From the NCBI GenBank assembly GCA_003243455.1, contig QFQS01000003.1:248001-312000 (forward strand): a stretch of DNA of 64,000 nt, read 5' to 3'. Shown here one piece after another: positions 8,053 to 15,514 of the stretch (the stretch's first letter is position 1; each line of letters starts with the position of its first letter). The DNA is from Cereibacter sphaeroides (GTDB taxonomy: Bacteria > Pseudomonadota > Alphaproteobacteria > Rhodobacterales > Rhodobacteraceae). A model generated the notes under the pieces. The model worked only from the letters and a program-made list of their open reading frames with translations. It made no database searches and was not told where the DNA came from. Position numbers and translations under genes: made by a program.

Positions 8053-8970
8053 TCAGTATTTCGACGGCACGTAAAGTTGTGACGGAAGGACGTGACGCTC
8101 ATAGTCCGGATTGAAGACACGCTCGGGTAGAGAGATTTCCTCGTGCGGGACATCCTCATAAGGGATCAGGCCCAGCAGGTGGTCGATGCAGTTCAGTCGT
8201 GCGCGCTTCTTGTCGTTGCCCTCGACGATATACCAGGGGGCTTCGGGGATGTTGGTTCGTTCCATCATCTCTTCCTTGGCCATGGTGTATTGTTCCCAGC
8301 GGACGCGGCTTTGCAGGTCCATCGGTGACAGTTTCCACTGCTTCATCGGGTCGTGGATGCGCATGAGAAAGCGCATCTGCTGCTCTTCGTCAGTGATCGA
8401 GAACCAGTATTTGATGACGCGGATACCGGAGCGCACCAGCATCCGCTCAAACTCCGGCACGTCGCGGAAGAACTGTTCGACCTGATCCTCGGTCGCAAAG
8501 CCCATCACGCGCTCGACGCCCGCGCGGTTGTACCATGACCGGTCGAACAGGACGATCTCGCCCCCTGCCGGCAGGTGGGGAACGTAGCGCTGGAAATACC
8601 ATTGCGTCTTTTCACGGTCGGACGGGGCGGGCAGGGCAACGGTGCGGGCGACGCGCGGGTTCAGACGCTGGGTGATGCGCTTGATCGCGCCACCCTTGCC
8701 CGCCGAATCGCGTCCCTCAAAGATCACCACGATCTTTTCCTTGGTGTGCTGGACCCAGGATTGCAGGCGGATCAATTCGGACTGCAGGCGGATCAGCTCT
8801 CGGAAATAGATCCGGCGGTCAAGCTGGTCCGGGTGCTTCTTGTTGTAAATCTTGGCGATTTCTTCGGAAAGCAGGGCATCCTCAAGCTCCAGCTCATAAT
8901 CCTCGTCAAGCGCATCGGCCAGTTCGGCTTCAAGCCAGTCGCGGGCATTGGGATCATCGTGCAGGGACAT
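8053..8970 (-). CDS. ppk2: Polyphosphate kinase 2
   Basis: 305-residue PPK2-family enzyme that transfers phosphate between polyphosphate and nucleotides. The P-loop VIFEGRDSAGKGGAIKRI is near residues 83-100, the lid/Walker B region holds VLFDRSWYNRAGVERVMGF, and the C-terminal half carries FLMRIHDPMKQWKLSPMD. The length and single PPK2 domain fit class I enzymes, which favour ADP or GDP phosphorylation, but subclass is inference. The N-terminal heptad-like stretch ELIRLQSELIRLQSWV may be a helical repeat. It is monocistronic as far as spacing shows. Confidence 0.92.
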   Translation of the reverse strand: MSLHDDPNARDWLEAELADALDEDYELELEDALLSEEIAKIYNKKHPDQLDRRIYFRELIRLQSELIRLQSWVQHTKEKIVVIFEGRDSAGKGGAIKRITQRLNPRVARTVALPAPSDREKTQWYFQRYVPHLPAGGEIVLFDRSWYNRAGVERVMGFATEDQVEQFFRDVPEFERMLVRSGIRVIKYWFSITDEEQQMRFLMRIHDPMKQWKLSPMDLQSRVRWEQYTMAKEEMMERTNIPEAPWYIVEGNDKKRARLNCIDHLLGLIPYEDVPHEEISLPERVFNPDYERHVLPSQLYVPSKY

Positions 8971-9070
8971 GGGCTGGCTCCGGGCGAACAGGGGTGTCGG
9001 CGTCCTTAGATCAGCGCAGTGTGACGGTTTTGTAAGGGGGAAGGACGCTCTGACCCGTTGCGTCTTTCAG

Positions 9071-10468
9071 TCATCCGGCGGAGGGCGTGAGTGTGAAAAC
9101 CCGATAGCGAACCTGTATCCCTCCCGCGTCGATCGCCTGTTCGCGGCCGTCCACCAGATCGCAACCGGGCAGTCGGGCGGCAAAAGCCTCAAGCGCAAAG
9201 TCCTCTTCCGGCCAGATCGCCAGAAGCAGCTTTCCCCGACAGGCCAAGGCGCCCCTGTCCACGCGCTGCTCAACCGGAATGTCCGGTTGCGCCAACGCCA
9301 GCCCTGCGGCCATGTCGTCGGTCATCAGCATCCTGTCCGCCCCTGTTCGGGCGAAGACGTCGGCAAGCAAGGCAAAGTCGGCACGTGGCAGCGGTTCGGT
9401 CTTTTGGAAATAGGCAGGAAGGGTGGCCAGCATCAGCGCCCCGGCCAGTGCGCCAAGCGCCGAGGGCGTGAACCGCGCGATCCCCCTGCGGCGCAGCAAG
9501 GCGGCAATGGCCAGCGGCACAAGCGGGGCGACCACGGGCACCAGCCAACGCTCCTTCAACTCGGCCGAGTTCGTGGCGATGATGGTGATGGCGATCAGCG
9601 CCAGCGACAAAATCCCCGCCAGCCAGAAAAGCCCAAGCCGCGGCGGTGGCTCTTCTGTCCTGCGCGTCAGCACCCAGCCGATGGCAATCGCCACTGCGGC
9701 AAATCCCGCGCTGGCGATCACGCTCCAGCCCAGCCGGGCCAGCCCTGTCGGCCAGCCACCGCCGGGTTCGAATTTCGCCAGCGAGGCGGTCGCAATTTCG
9801 GGGTTGGCCAGCGACCAGAGCGTTGGTCCGGCGACCACCACCAGAACGGCAAGAAGGCTGAGCCACATGCCCTTTGCGGCGATGGCGGGCCGCGTCTCGC
9901 GCAGGATTGCTGCCGAAATTACCAAGGCCACAAGGAATATCGCCCCCGTTGCCTTGGCGATGACGGCCAGTCCCGCCATCAGACCGAAACCCAGATAATC
10001 GCGGGCGCGGCGGCGTGACAACAGATCGAGGAAGGCGATGCAGGCAAGCGGAACAAGCGCCGTGACCAGCAGGTTATGTGTCCGCGTCCGCAGGAAGGTC
10101 TGCGAAATCTCGGGGATCAGGAACAACCCGAGCGCGGCCAGCCCGGCATGGCGCACAGCCACAAAGCGCCGTGCCAGCAGGAACCCCGCGCCATAGATGC
10201 CCCAGATGCACAGCGCGCGCATCGCCGCCATGCCAACCTGACCCTCGCCGAAGATCCGGTTCACGAACCATTGCAGCCAGGCATAAAGCGGCGGCTGGAC
10301 ACCGTAACCCCAGGCAAGTTCCCGTGCCCAAAGGAAAAGCTCGGAATCGTCACCGAAGAAAGAGCTTTTGTAGTAAACGCGGATGGCCGACTGCGCGATG
10401 GCATAAATCGCAAACAGCGTCAGCCAGAAACCTGACCGATCTGCAAGACGGCGCATCTGTACGATCAT
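9071..10468 (-). CDS. GT39/ArnT-like glycosyltransferase, polytopic membrane protein
   Basis: 465-residue integral membrane protein with roughly ten or more hydrophobic spans and a C-terminal non-membrane domain. The first periplasmic loop has SSFFGDDSELFLWARELAWGYGVQPPLYAWL, the DDxE-plus-PPLYAW pattern of GT39/PMT-like glycosyltransferases that use polyprenyl-phosphate sugars. RTRTHNLLVTALVPLA and the repeated Leu/Ala-rich spans are also typical. The acceptor is unknown; lipid A, a glycolipid or another envelope component is possible. It lies 101 bp downstream of tatA in the same direction. Confidence 0.8.
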   Translation of the reverse strand: MIVQMRRLADRSGFWLTLFAIYAIAQSAIRVYYKSSFFGDDSELFLWARELAWGYGVQPPLYAWLQWFVNRIFGEGQVGMAAMRALCIWGIYGAGFLLARRFVAVRHAGLAALGLFLIPEISQTFLRTRTHNLLVTALVPLACIAFLDLLSRRRARDYLGFGLMAGLAVIAKATGAIFLVALVISAAILRETRPAIAAKGMWLSLLAVLVVVAGPTLWSLANPEIATASLAKFEPGGGWPTGLARLGWSVIASAGFAAVAIAIGWVLTRRTEEPPPRLGLFWLAGILSLALIAITIIATNSAELKERWLVPVVAPLVPLAIAALLRRRGIARFTPSALGALAGALMLATLPAYFQKTEPLPRADFALLADVFARTGADRMLMTDDMAAGLALAQPDIPVEQRVDRGALACRGKLLLAIWPEEDFALEAFAARLPGCDLVDGREQAIDAGGIQVRYRVFTLTPSAG

Positions 10469-10569
10469 GTCCCAAGGCTCCCCGGCTTGGCGAAAGCTCA
10501 GGCCTTCCTAGCCGGGTTTGCAGCAGGATCAAAGAGGCGCAAGGCAGCCGTGCCACGCCTCCTAAGGCG

Positions 10570-10758
10570 TCAGGCCTCGGTCTTTTCGCTTTCCGCAGGC
10601 AGTGCGGCTGGCGGTTCCGCGCCTTCGCGAATGCCGCGTTTGAAGGCGCTGATGCCCTTGCCGACCTCACCCATCAGTGCGCCGACCTTGCCGCGTCCGA
10701 ACAGCAGGATCGCGACTACCGCGACGATGAGGATATGCGAGAGAGAGAATTCACCCAT
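10570..10758 (-). CDS. tatA: Twin-arginine translocase subunit TatA/TatE-like
   Basis: 62-residue protein with one N-terminal transmembrane helix (SLSHILIVAVVAILLFGRGKV, residues 5-25), the FGRGKV hinge, and an amphipathic helix GALMGEVGKGISAFKRGI, followed by a short acidic tail. This is the TatA/E architecture that forms the translocation pore for folded proteins. I chose the ATG at 10758; the longer frame to 10851 would add residues before the helix that TatA does not have. No tatB or tatC lies nearby, so it is either a separately encoded tatA or a second TatE-like copy. Confidence 0.9.
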   Translation of the reverse strand: MGEFSLSHILIVAVVAILLFGRGKVGALMGEVGKGISAFKRGIREGAEPPAALPAESEKTEA

Positions 10759-10948
10759 GAGAGGGCCTCCGGTTTCAGTCGACCCGGCCAGGATGCGGCG
10801 AGTCGCGAGCGCGGAAGTTACGCCTGTCAGACAAACGGGGGAAGAGGGCAAAAGTCACGTCTGGATGAGGTATGGCAATGGTATGGCTTCGGTATGTAGA
10901 GCGAAAGCATCGGGAATTGCGGCGGCCATCGGAGGCGGCACTGTCCGA

Positions 10949-11503
10949 TCAGAGCTTCTTGAGCAGCTCTTCCGGGTGAATGTGGCTGCCGAAGAAATAG
11001 GGGCCCAATGTCCAGACCGCGGCCCATAGCGCACCGCCGATAATGTTGGCGGCAAGGAACTTGTGCCAGGGCATGCCGACCGATCCGGCCACCAATCCGT
11101 TCAATTGCCGCAACAGGACGACAAAGCGCGCGCCTATGACGATCCAGATGCCATAGCGGCTGAACTTCTGTTCGATCGTCTCCAGGCGTTCCGGCGTCAG
11201 CTTGATGATCGAGCCGTAGCGCAGCAGGAACCTTCGTCCCCCGACCCGCCCGATGAGGTAGCCGGTGCAATCGCCCAGAACCGCACCCGCCCAGACGCCG
11301 AACATCAGGTGCCAGACGGTGAAGTCGTGATGGATCACAAGGACAGAGGCCGCGATCAGCGCGCTTTCGCCGGGGACAGGCGCGCCGAGCGCCTCGAGGT
11401 AGACCAGACAGAAGACCGCGATCACCCCGTACTGGACGAGGTAGGGATGGATGAAAGCGGCGCTGTCGTGGATCAGTTGCAATCGGGAAACCCTGGTTGG
11501 CAA
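10949..11503 (-). CDS. DedA family membrane protein
   Basis: 184-residue DedA/SNARE-associated (VTT) membrane protein, a family linked to undecaprenyl-phosphate or phospholipid recycling. Diagnostic parts are LEALGAPVPGESALIAAS (the E...P.P.E re-entrant loop) near residue 38, GDCTGYLIGRVGGRRFLLRYG, and the conserved arginine region GARFVVLLRQLNGLVAGSVGMPWHKF. The reading frame begins with TTG at 11503 and has no ATG before the first membrane segment, so a non-ATG start is implied. Upstream in this direction is a palindromic repeat near the pyrG 3' end. Confidence 0.88.
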   Translation of the reverse strand: MPTRVSRLQLIHDSAAFIHPYLVQYGVIAVFCLVYLEALGAPVPGESALIAASVLVIHHDFTVWHLMFGVWAGAVLGDCTGYLIGRVGGRRFLLRYGSIIKLTPERLETIEQKFSRYGIWIVIGARFVVLLRQLNGLVAGSVGMPWHKFLAANIIGGALWAAVWTLGPYFFGSHIHPEELLKKL

Positions 11504-11564
11504 CGGGTCTTTGGTCGAACACTACGATGTCTTGCAGGCTGTTGTCCTGCGGGGCAGAGCAGAT

Positions 11565-11584
11565 GGTGCGTGCAAGCACGCACC
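11565..11584. repeat. Palindromic repeat unit GGTGCGTGCAAGCACGCACC
   Basis: This 20-bp near-perfect palindrome (8-bp stem, CAAG loop) lies 8 bp beyond the pyrG stop. The same 20 bases occur at 19740-19759 beside the sdaA 3' end, so it is a dispersed repeat near gene ends. It could act as a hairpin at the end of pyrG mRNA or as a REP-like element. Confidence 0.75.
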
Positions 11585-11591
11585 CTTCGAC

Positions 11592-13235
11592 TTACACCAA
11601 CCTGCTCACATCCACCGCCGCCCGCACGAAATCCGCGAACAGGGGGTGGGGCGCGAAGGGTTTGGACTTCAGTTCGGGGTGGAACTGGACGCCGATGAAC
11701 CACGGGTGGCCCTTGACCTCGACGATCTCGGGCAGGCGGCCGTCGGGGCTCATGCCGGAGAAGTTGAGGCCGCAAGCCTCCAGCTTGTCGCGATACTTGA
11801 TGTCCACCTCGTAGCGGTGGCGGTGGCGTTCCTCGATCACGGTCGAGCCATAGACCTCGGCAACCTTCGACCCCGGCGCGAGATTGGCGGTGTAGGCGCC
11901 AAGGCGCATCGTGCCGCCTTTGGCGTCGCCCACTTTCCGTTCGACGACGTGGTTGCCCTGCACCCATTCCTTGAGGTGGTAGACCACGGGCGTGAAGCGT
12001 TTCGCGCCGATTTCCAGGTCGAACTCCTCGGAGCCTGCGTTCTTGACCTGCGCGAGGTTGCGGGCGCTTTCGATGACCGCCATCTGCATGCCAAGGCAGA
12101 TGCCCAAGTAGGGGATCTTGCGTTCGCGGGCAAACTGGGCGGCCTTGATCATACCTTCGGTCCCGCGTTCGCCAAAGCCCCCGGGGACGATGATGGCGTG
12201 CAGGCCCTCAAGATAGGGCGCGGGGTCTTCGCGTTCGAAGATTTCGGCGTCGATCCATTCGGCCTTCACGCGGGTGCGGTTGGCCATGCCACCGTGGGTC
12301 AAGGCCTCGACGATCGACTTGTAGGCGTCTTCCAACTGCGTGTACTTGCCGACGATGCCGACGCGGACCTCGCCCTCGGCATTGGTCAGGCGATCCATCA
12401 CGTCGGTCCAGCGCGACAGGTTGGGGCGCGGCGCGGGCGAGATGCCGAAGGCGTCCAGCACGGCCTGATCGAACCCCTCGCGGTGATAGGCGAGGGGCGC
12501 CTCGTAGATGGTTTTCAGGTCGGGGGCGGCGATGACCGCGTCCTTGCGGACGTTGCAGAAGAGCGCGATCTTCTCGCGCTCCTTGTCCGGGATCGGATGT
12601 TCGGAGCGGAGCAGCAGCACGTCCGGCGCGATGCCGATGGAGCGGAGTTCCTTGACCGAGTGCTGGGTGGGTTTGGTTTTCAGTTCGCCGCTGGCGGTCA
12701 CGTAAGGAAGCAGCGTCAGGTGGACGAAAATGCACTGGCCACGCGGGCGGTCCTGGCTGAACTGGCGGATGGCCTCGAAGAAGGGCAGACCCTCGATGTC
12801 GCCTACGGTGCCGCCGATCTCGCACAGCATGAAGTCGACCTCATCATCGCCGATCCTGATGAAGTCTTTGATTTCATTGGTGACGTGGGGGATGACCTGG
12901 ATTGTCTTGCCCAGGTAGTCACCGCGGCGTTCCTTTTCCAGCACGTTGGAATAGATGCGACCGGACGAGACGGAATCGGTCTGGCGGGCAGAGACTCCGG
13001 TAAAGCGTTCGTAGTGGCCAAGGTCCAGGTCGGTCTCGGCCCCGTCATCGGTCACGAAGACCTCGCCATGTTCAAAGGGCGACATCGTGCCGGGGTCGAC
13101 GTTCAGGTAGGGGTCAAGTTTGCGTAAGCGGACGGAAAAGCCGCGCGCCTGCAAAAGCGCGCCGAGCGCGGCTGACGCAAGGCCTTTGCCAAGCGATGAC
13201 ACGACGCCGCCGGTGATGAAAACGTATCGTGCCAT
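11592..13235 (-). CDS. pyrG: CTP synthase
   Basis: 547-residue enzyme that aminates UTP to CTP using glutamine. The N-terminal synthetase domain starts MARYVFITGGVVSSLGKG with the family P-loop, followed by DPYLNVDPGTMSPFEHGEVFV and CEIGGTVGDIEGLPF. The C-terminal glutamine amidotransferase domain has IVPGGFGERG, the nucleophile elbow LGICLGMQ (Cys380), and a terminal GVQFHPE triad motif. I chose the ATG at 13235, which gives the exact family start; a frame to 13274 exists. The gene lies 150 bp downstream of secG on the same strand, an order common in alphaproteobacteria. Confidence 0.98.
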   Translation of the reverse strand: MARYVFITGGVVSSLGKGLASAALGALLQARGFSVRLRKLDPYLNVDPGTMSPFEHGEVFVTDDGAETDLDLGHYERFTGVSARQTDSVSSGRIYSNVLEKERRGDYLGKTIQVIPHVTNEIKDFIRIGDDEVDFMLCEIGGTVGDIEGLPFFEAIRQFSQDRPRGQCIFVHLTLLPYVTASGELKTKPTQHSVKELRSIGIAPDVLLLRSEHPIPDKEREKIALFCNVRKDAVIAAPDLKTIYEAPLAYHREGFDQAVLDAFGISPAPRPNLSRWTDVMDRLTNAEGEVRVGIVGKYTQLEDAYKSIVEALTHGGMANRTRVKAEWIDAEIFEREDPAPYLEGLHAIIVPGGFGERGTEGMIKAAQFARERKIPYLGICLGMQMAVIESARNLAQVKNAGSEEFDLEIGAKRFTPVVYHLKEWVQGNHVVERKVGDAKGGTMRLGAYTANLAPGSKVAEVYGSTVIEERHRHRYEVDIKYRDKLEACGLNFSGMSPDGRLPEIVEVKGHPWFIGVQFHPELKSKPFAPHPLFADFVRAAVDVSRLV

Positions 13236-13385
13236 GAGGGCTCCCGCGCCTGAATAAATGGGGGCGATTCGCACAAAAGGAATCGCAGGATCACGGGAGT
13301 TGAGGCTTAGCCTAAAACCAAGGCCGCCGCAACCGCACCGCTAGATGCTGTTTGAAATAACCGCGAACTGTCTAGCGATGGTGGG

Positions 13386-13778
13386 TTATTCGGCCGGAGG
13401 TGGCGTCGCCGGATCATCGGCGCGGGGCGGGGTCGCAGGCGCGTCGCTGCTGGACGGCGGCAGCAGATTGCCGCCTTCGGGCAGAGAGGGTGCGACGGGT
13501 GCCGATACAGGGGCGGTGCCGCCGATCTGGTCGATCACCGAACTGCCGCCCGAGCCTTGCGAGGCAAGAAAGGTCAGCACGATCGAGGTGCAGATGAAGG
13601 CCGCCGCAAAGACCCAGGTCAGCTTTGCAAGCGCGGTCGCGGCCGAGCGGCCGGTCATCACGCCGCCACCGCCGCCGCCGCCCATACCAAGCCCGCCACC
13701 TTCGGAGCGCTGCAGCAGCACGACGCCGATCAGGCACAGCGCAAGGATCAGGTGAATGATGAGGACGACGTTTTCCAT
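13386..13778 (-). CDS. secG: Preprotein translocase subunit SecG
   Basis: 130-residue small inner-membrane subunit of the SecYEG channel. The N-terminal helix MENVVLIIHLILALCLIGVVLLQRSEGGGLGMGGGGGG shows the family LLQ(R/K)SEG motif and the Gly-rich loop. The second helix, LTWVFAAAFICTSIVLTFLA, is followed by a Pro/Ala-rich C-terminal tail (about residues 90-130), longer than in E. coli but usual in Rhodobacterales. It precedes pyrG and is divergent from purA, so the 167-bp gap at 13779-13945 should contain two promoters. Confidence 0.96.
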   Translation of the reverse strand: MENVVLIIHLILALCLIGVVLLQRSEGGGLGMGGGGGGGVMTGRSAATALAKLTWVFAAAFICTSIVLTFLASQGSGGSSVIDQIGGTAPVSAPVAPSLPEGGNLLPPSSSDAPATPPRADDPATPPPAE

Positions 13779-13945
13779 GGGGGCGTTAGGCTTTCGGCGG
13801 AACTGACGCGCCTATCTAGGCCCAACCGCCGCGCCCCGCAACCCCTTCGGGCCATGCCGTCGTGTGCTGCGGCAAATCGGGTGTTCCGCTTGGCTGCCAT
13901 GGCGGCTATAGCGGGTGCGTTTGAAATCGCCCGAGGAGATCAGCC

Positions 13946-15244
13946 GTGGCCAATGTCGTCGTCGTGGGCGCCCAGTGGGGTGACGAGGGGAAGGGCAAGA
14001 TCGTCGACTGGCTGTCCGAGCGGGCCGACGTGATCGCGCGCTTTCAGGGCGGGCATAACGCCGGCCATACCCTGGTCATCGGCAACACGGTCTACAAGCT
14101 GAACGCGCTGCCCTCGGGTGTGGTGCGGGGCGGCAAGCTGTCGGTCATCGGCAATGGCGTGGTGCTGGACCCCTGGCATCTGGTGAAAGAGATTGCGGGC
14201 ATCCGCGAAAAGGGTGTCGACATCAATCCGGGCAACCTGATGGTGGCCGAGAACACGCCGCTGATCATGCCGTTCCATGGCGAACTGGATCGCGCGCGGG
14301 AAGAACAGGCGTCCGGGTCTAACACCAAGATCGGCACCACGGGCCGCGGCATCGGGCCGACCTATGAGGACAAGGTGGGGCGCCGGGTGATCCGTGTCGC
14401 GGACCTTGCCGACGAGGAAACCTTGCAACAGCGGGTGGACCGCGCGCTGGTCCACCACAACGCGCTGCGGGCCGGGCTGGGGCTGGAGCCGATCGACCGC
14501 GAGGCGCTTTTGGCCGACCTGCGCGCGATTGCGCCCGAGATCCTGCAATATGCCAAGCCGGTCTGGAAGGTGCTGAACGAGATGCGCCGTGCCGGCAAAC
14601 GCATCCTGTTCGAAGGCGCGCAGGGCTCGCTTCTGGATATCGACTTTGGCACCTATCCCTTCGTCACCTCTTCCAATGTGATCGCGGGGCAGGCGGCGAC
14701 GGGCGTGGGGCTGGGGCCGAATGCGGTCGATTACTCGCTGGGCATCGTGAAGGCCTATACGACCCGCGTGGGTCAGGGACCGTTCCCGACCGAGTTGTTC
14801 GACGCCGATGGCGACCGGCTGGGCGAGCGCGGGCATGAGTTCGGCACGGTCACGGGCCGCAAGCGCCGCTGCGGCTGGTTCGATGCGGTGCTGGTGCGCC
14901 AGACTTGCGCGCTGTCGGGGATGAAGGGCATCGCGCTGACCAAGCTGGACGTTCTGGACGGGTTCAAGACGATCAAGATCTGCACCGGCTACGAGGTCGA
15001 CGGCGAGCATTACGACTATCTGCCGACGCAAGCGGCGCTGCAGGCCCGGGCCAGGCCGATCTACGAGGAAATGGAGGGCTGGTCGCAGTCCACCCAGGGC
15101 GCACGATCCTGGAACGATCTGCCGGGGGCGGCGGTGAAATACGTTCGCCGGATCGAGGAACTGATCCAGTGTCCCGTCGCCATGCTGTCCACCAGCCCCG
15201 AGCGCGACGACACGATCCTTGTCACCGACCCCTTCGCGGACTGA
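13946..15244 (+). CDS. purA: Adenylosuccinate synthase
   Basis: 432-residue GTP-dependent enzyme of AMP synthesis joining IMP and aspartate. The GTG start at 13946 has GAGGAG about 8 nt upstream and yields MANVVVVGAQWGDEGKGKIVDWL, the P-loop and catalytic Asp/His region. Further family motifs are RFQGGHNAGHT, SGVVRGGKLSVIGNGVVLDP, TTGRGIGPTYEDK, ILFEGAQG and TGRKRRCGWFDAV. It is followed 4 bp later by the DUF2842 gene, so both share a transcript ending at the hairpin at 15467-15498. Confidence 0.98.
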   Translation: MANVVVVGAQWGDEGKGKIVDWLSERADVIARFQGGHNAGHTLVIGNTVYKLNALPSGVVRGGKLSVIGNGVVLDPWHLVKEIAGIREKGVDINPGNLMVAENTPLIMPFHGELDRAREEQASGSNTKIGTTGRGIGPTYEDKVGRRVIRVADLADEETLQQRVDRALVHHNALRAGLGLEPIDREALLADLRAIAPEILQYAKPVWKVLNEMRRAGKRILFEGAQGSLLDIDFGTYPFVTSSNVIAGQAATGVGLGPNAVDYSLGIVKAYTTRVGQGPFPTELFDADGDRLGERGHEFGTVTGRKRRCGWFDAVLVRQTCALSGMKGIALTKLDVLDGFKTIKICTGYEVDGEHYDYLPTQAALQARARPIYEEMEGWSQSTQGARSWNDLPGAAVKYVRRIEELIQCPVAMLSTSPERDDTILVTDPFAD

Positions 15245-15248
15245 GCCG

Positions 15249-15491
15249 ATGGCGCTGAGCTATCGCGCAAGGCGCAGACTGTCACTGCTGATCCTGCTGG
15301 TCGGCATGCCGGCCTACATCATCGCGGCCTGGGTTCTGCTGAGCCTGCTGGATCGCCCGCCGTTCTGGATCGAGCTGCTGGTCTACATCGTTCTGGGCGT
15401 GGTCTGGATCCTGCCCTTCCGCGCGGTGTTCAAGGGCGTGGGGCAGGCGGACCCGGATGAAATGAAAAAGGGGTCAGACCGCGAGGTCTGA
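15249..15491 (+). CDS. DUF2842 family small membrane protein
   Basis: 80-residue protein with two predicted membrane helices (SLLILLVGMPAYIIAAWVLLSLL and FWIELLVYIVLGVVWILPF) separated by a short loop. The arrangement, ending LPFRAVFKGVGQADPDE, is that of the alphaproteobacterial DUF2842 family of unknown function. I chose the ATG at 15249, 4 bp after the purA stop; an in-frame start at 15219 lies inside purA. The last eight codons lie inside a perfect terminator hairpin, and the TGA stop is in its 3' arm, so the C-terminus is partly dictated by RNA structure. Confidence 0.85.
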   Translation: MALSYRARRRLSLLILLVGMPAYIIAAWVLLSLLDRPPFWIELLVYIVLGVVWILPFRAVFKGVGQADPDEMKKGSDREV

Positions 15492-15498
15492 CCCCTTT
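15467..15498. terminator. Perfect 14-bp stem terminator shared by convergent genes
   Basis: Arms 15467-15480 and 15485-15498 are exact inverted complements around a GCGA loop. The stem begins AAAGGGGTC and ends GACCCCTTT, so an A-tract precedes and a T-tract follows, suiting bidirectional termination of purA-DUF2842 (plus) and the acidic-protein gene (minus, ending at 15515). The DUF2842 stop codon is inside the 3' arm. Confidence 0.85.
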
Positions 15499-15514
15499 CA
15501 ATGGCGTTTCCGTC

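Noticed and set aside
8743..8800. Tandem-like repeat in the PPK2 gene
   Set aside because: The protein shows ELIRLQSELIRLQSWV, the heptad helix typical of PPK2 proteins, so it is part of the fold rather than an expansion.
11451..13127. 558-codon plus-strand open frame opposite pyrG
   Set aside because: It is exactly antisense to the conserved CTP synthase frame and its translation has no recognisable domain; GC-rich codon bias keeps the opposite frame open.
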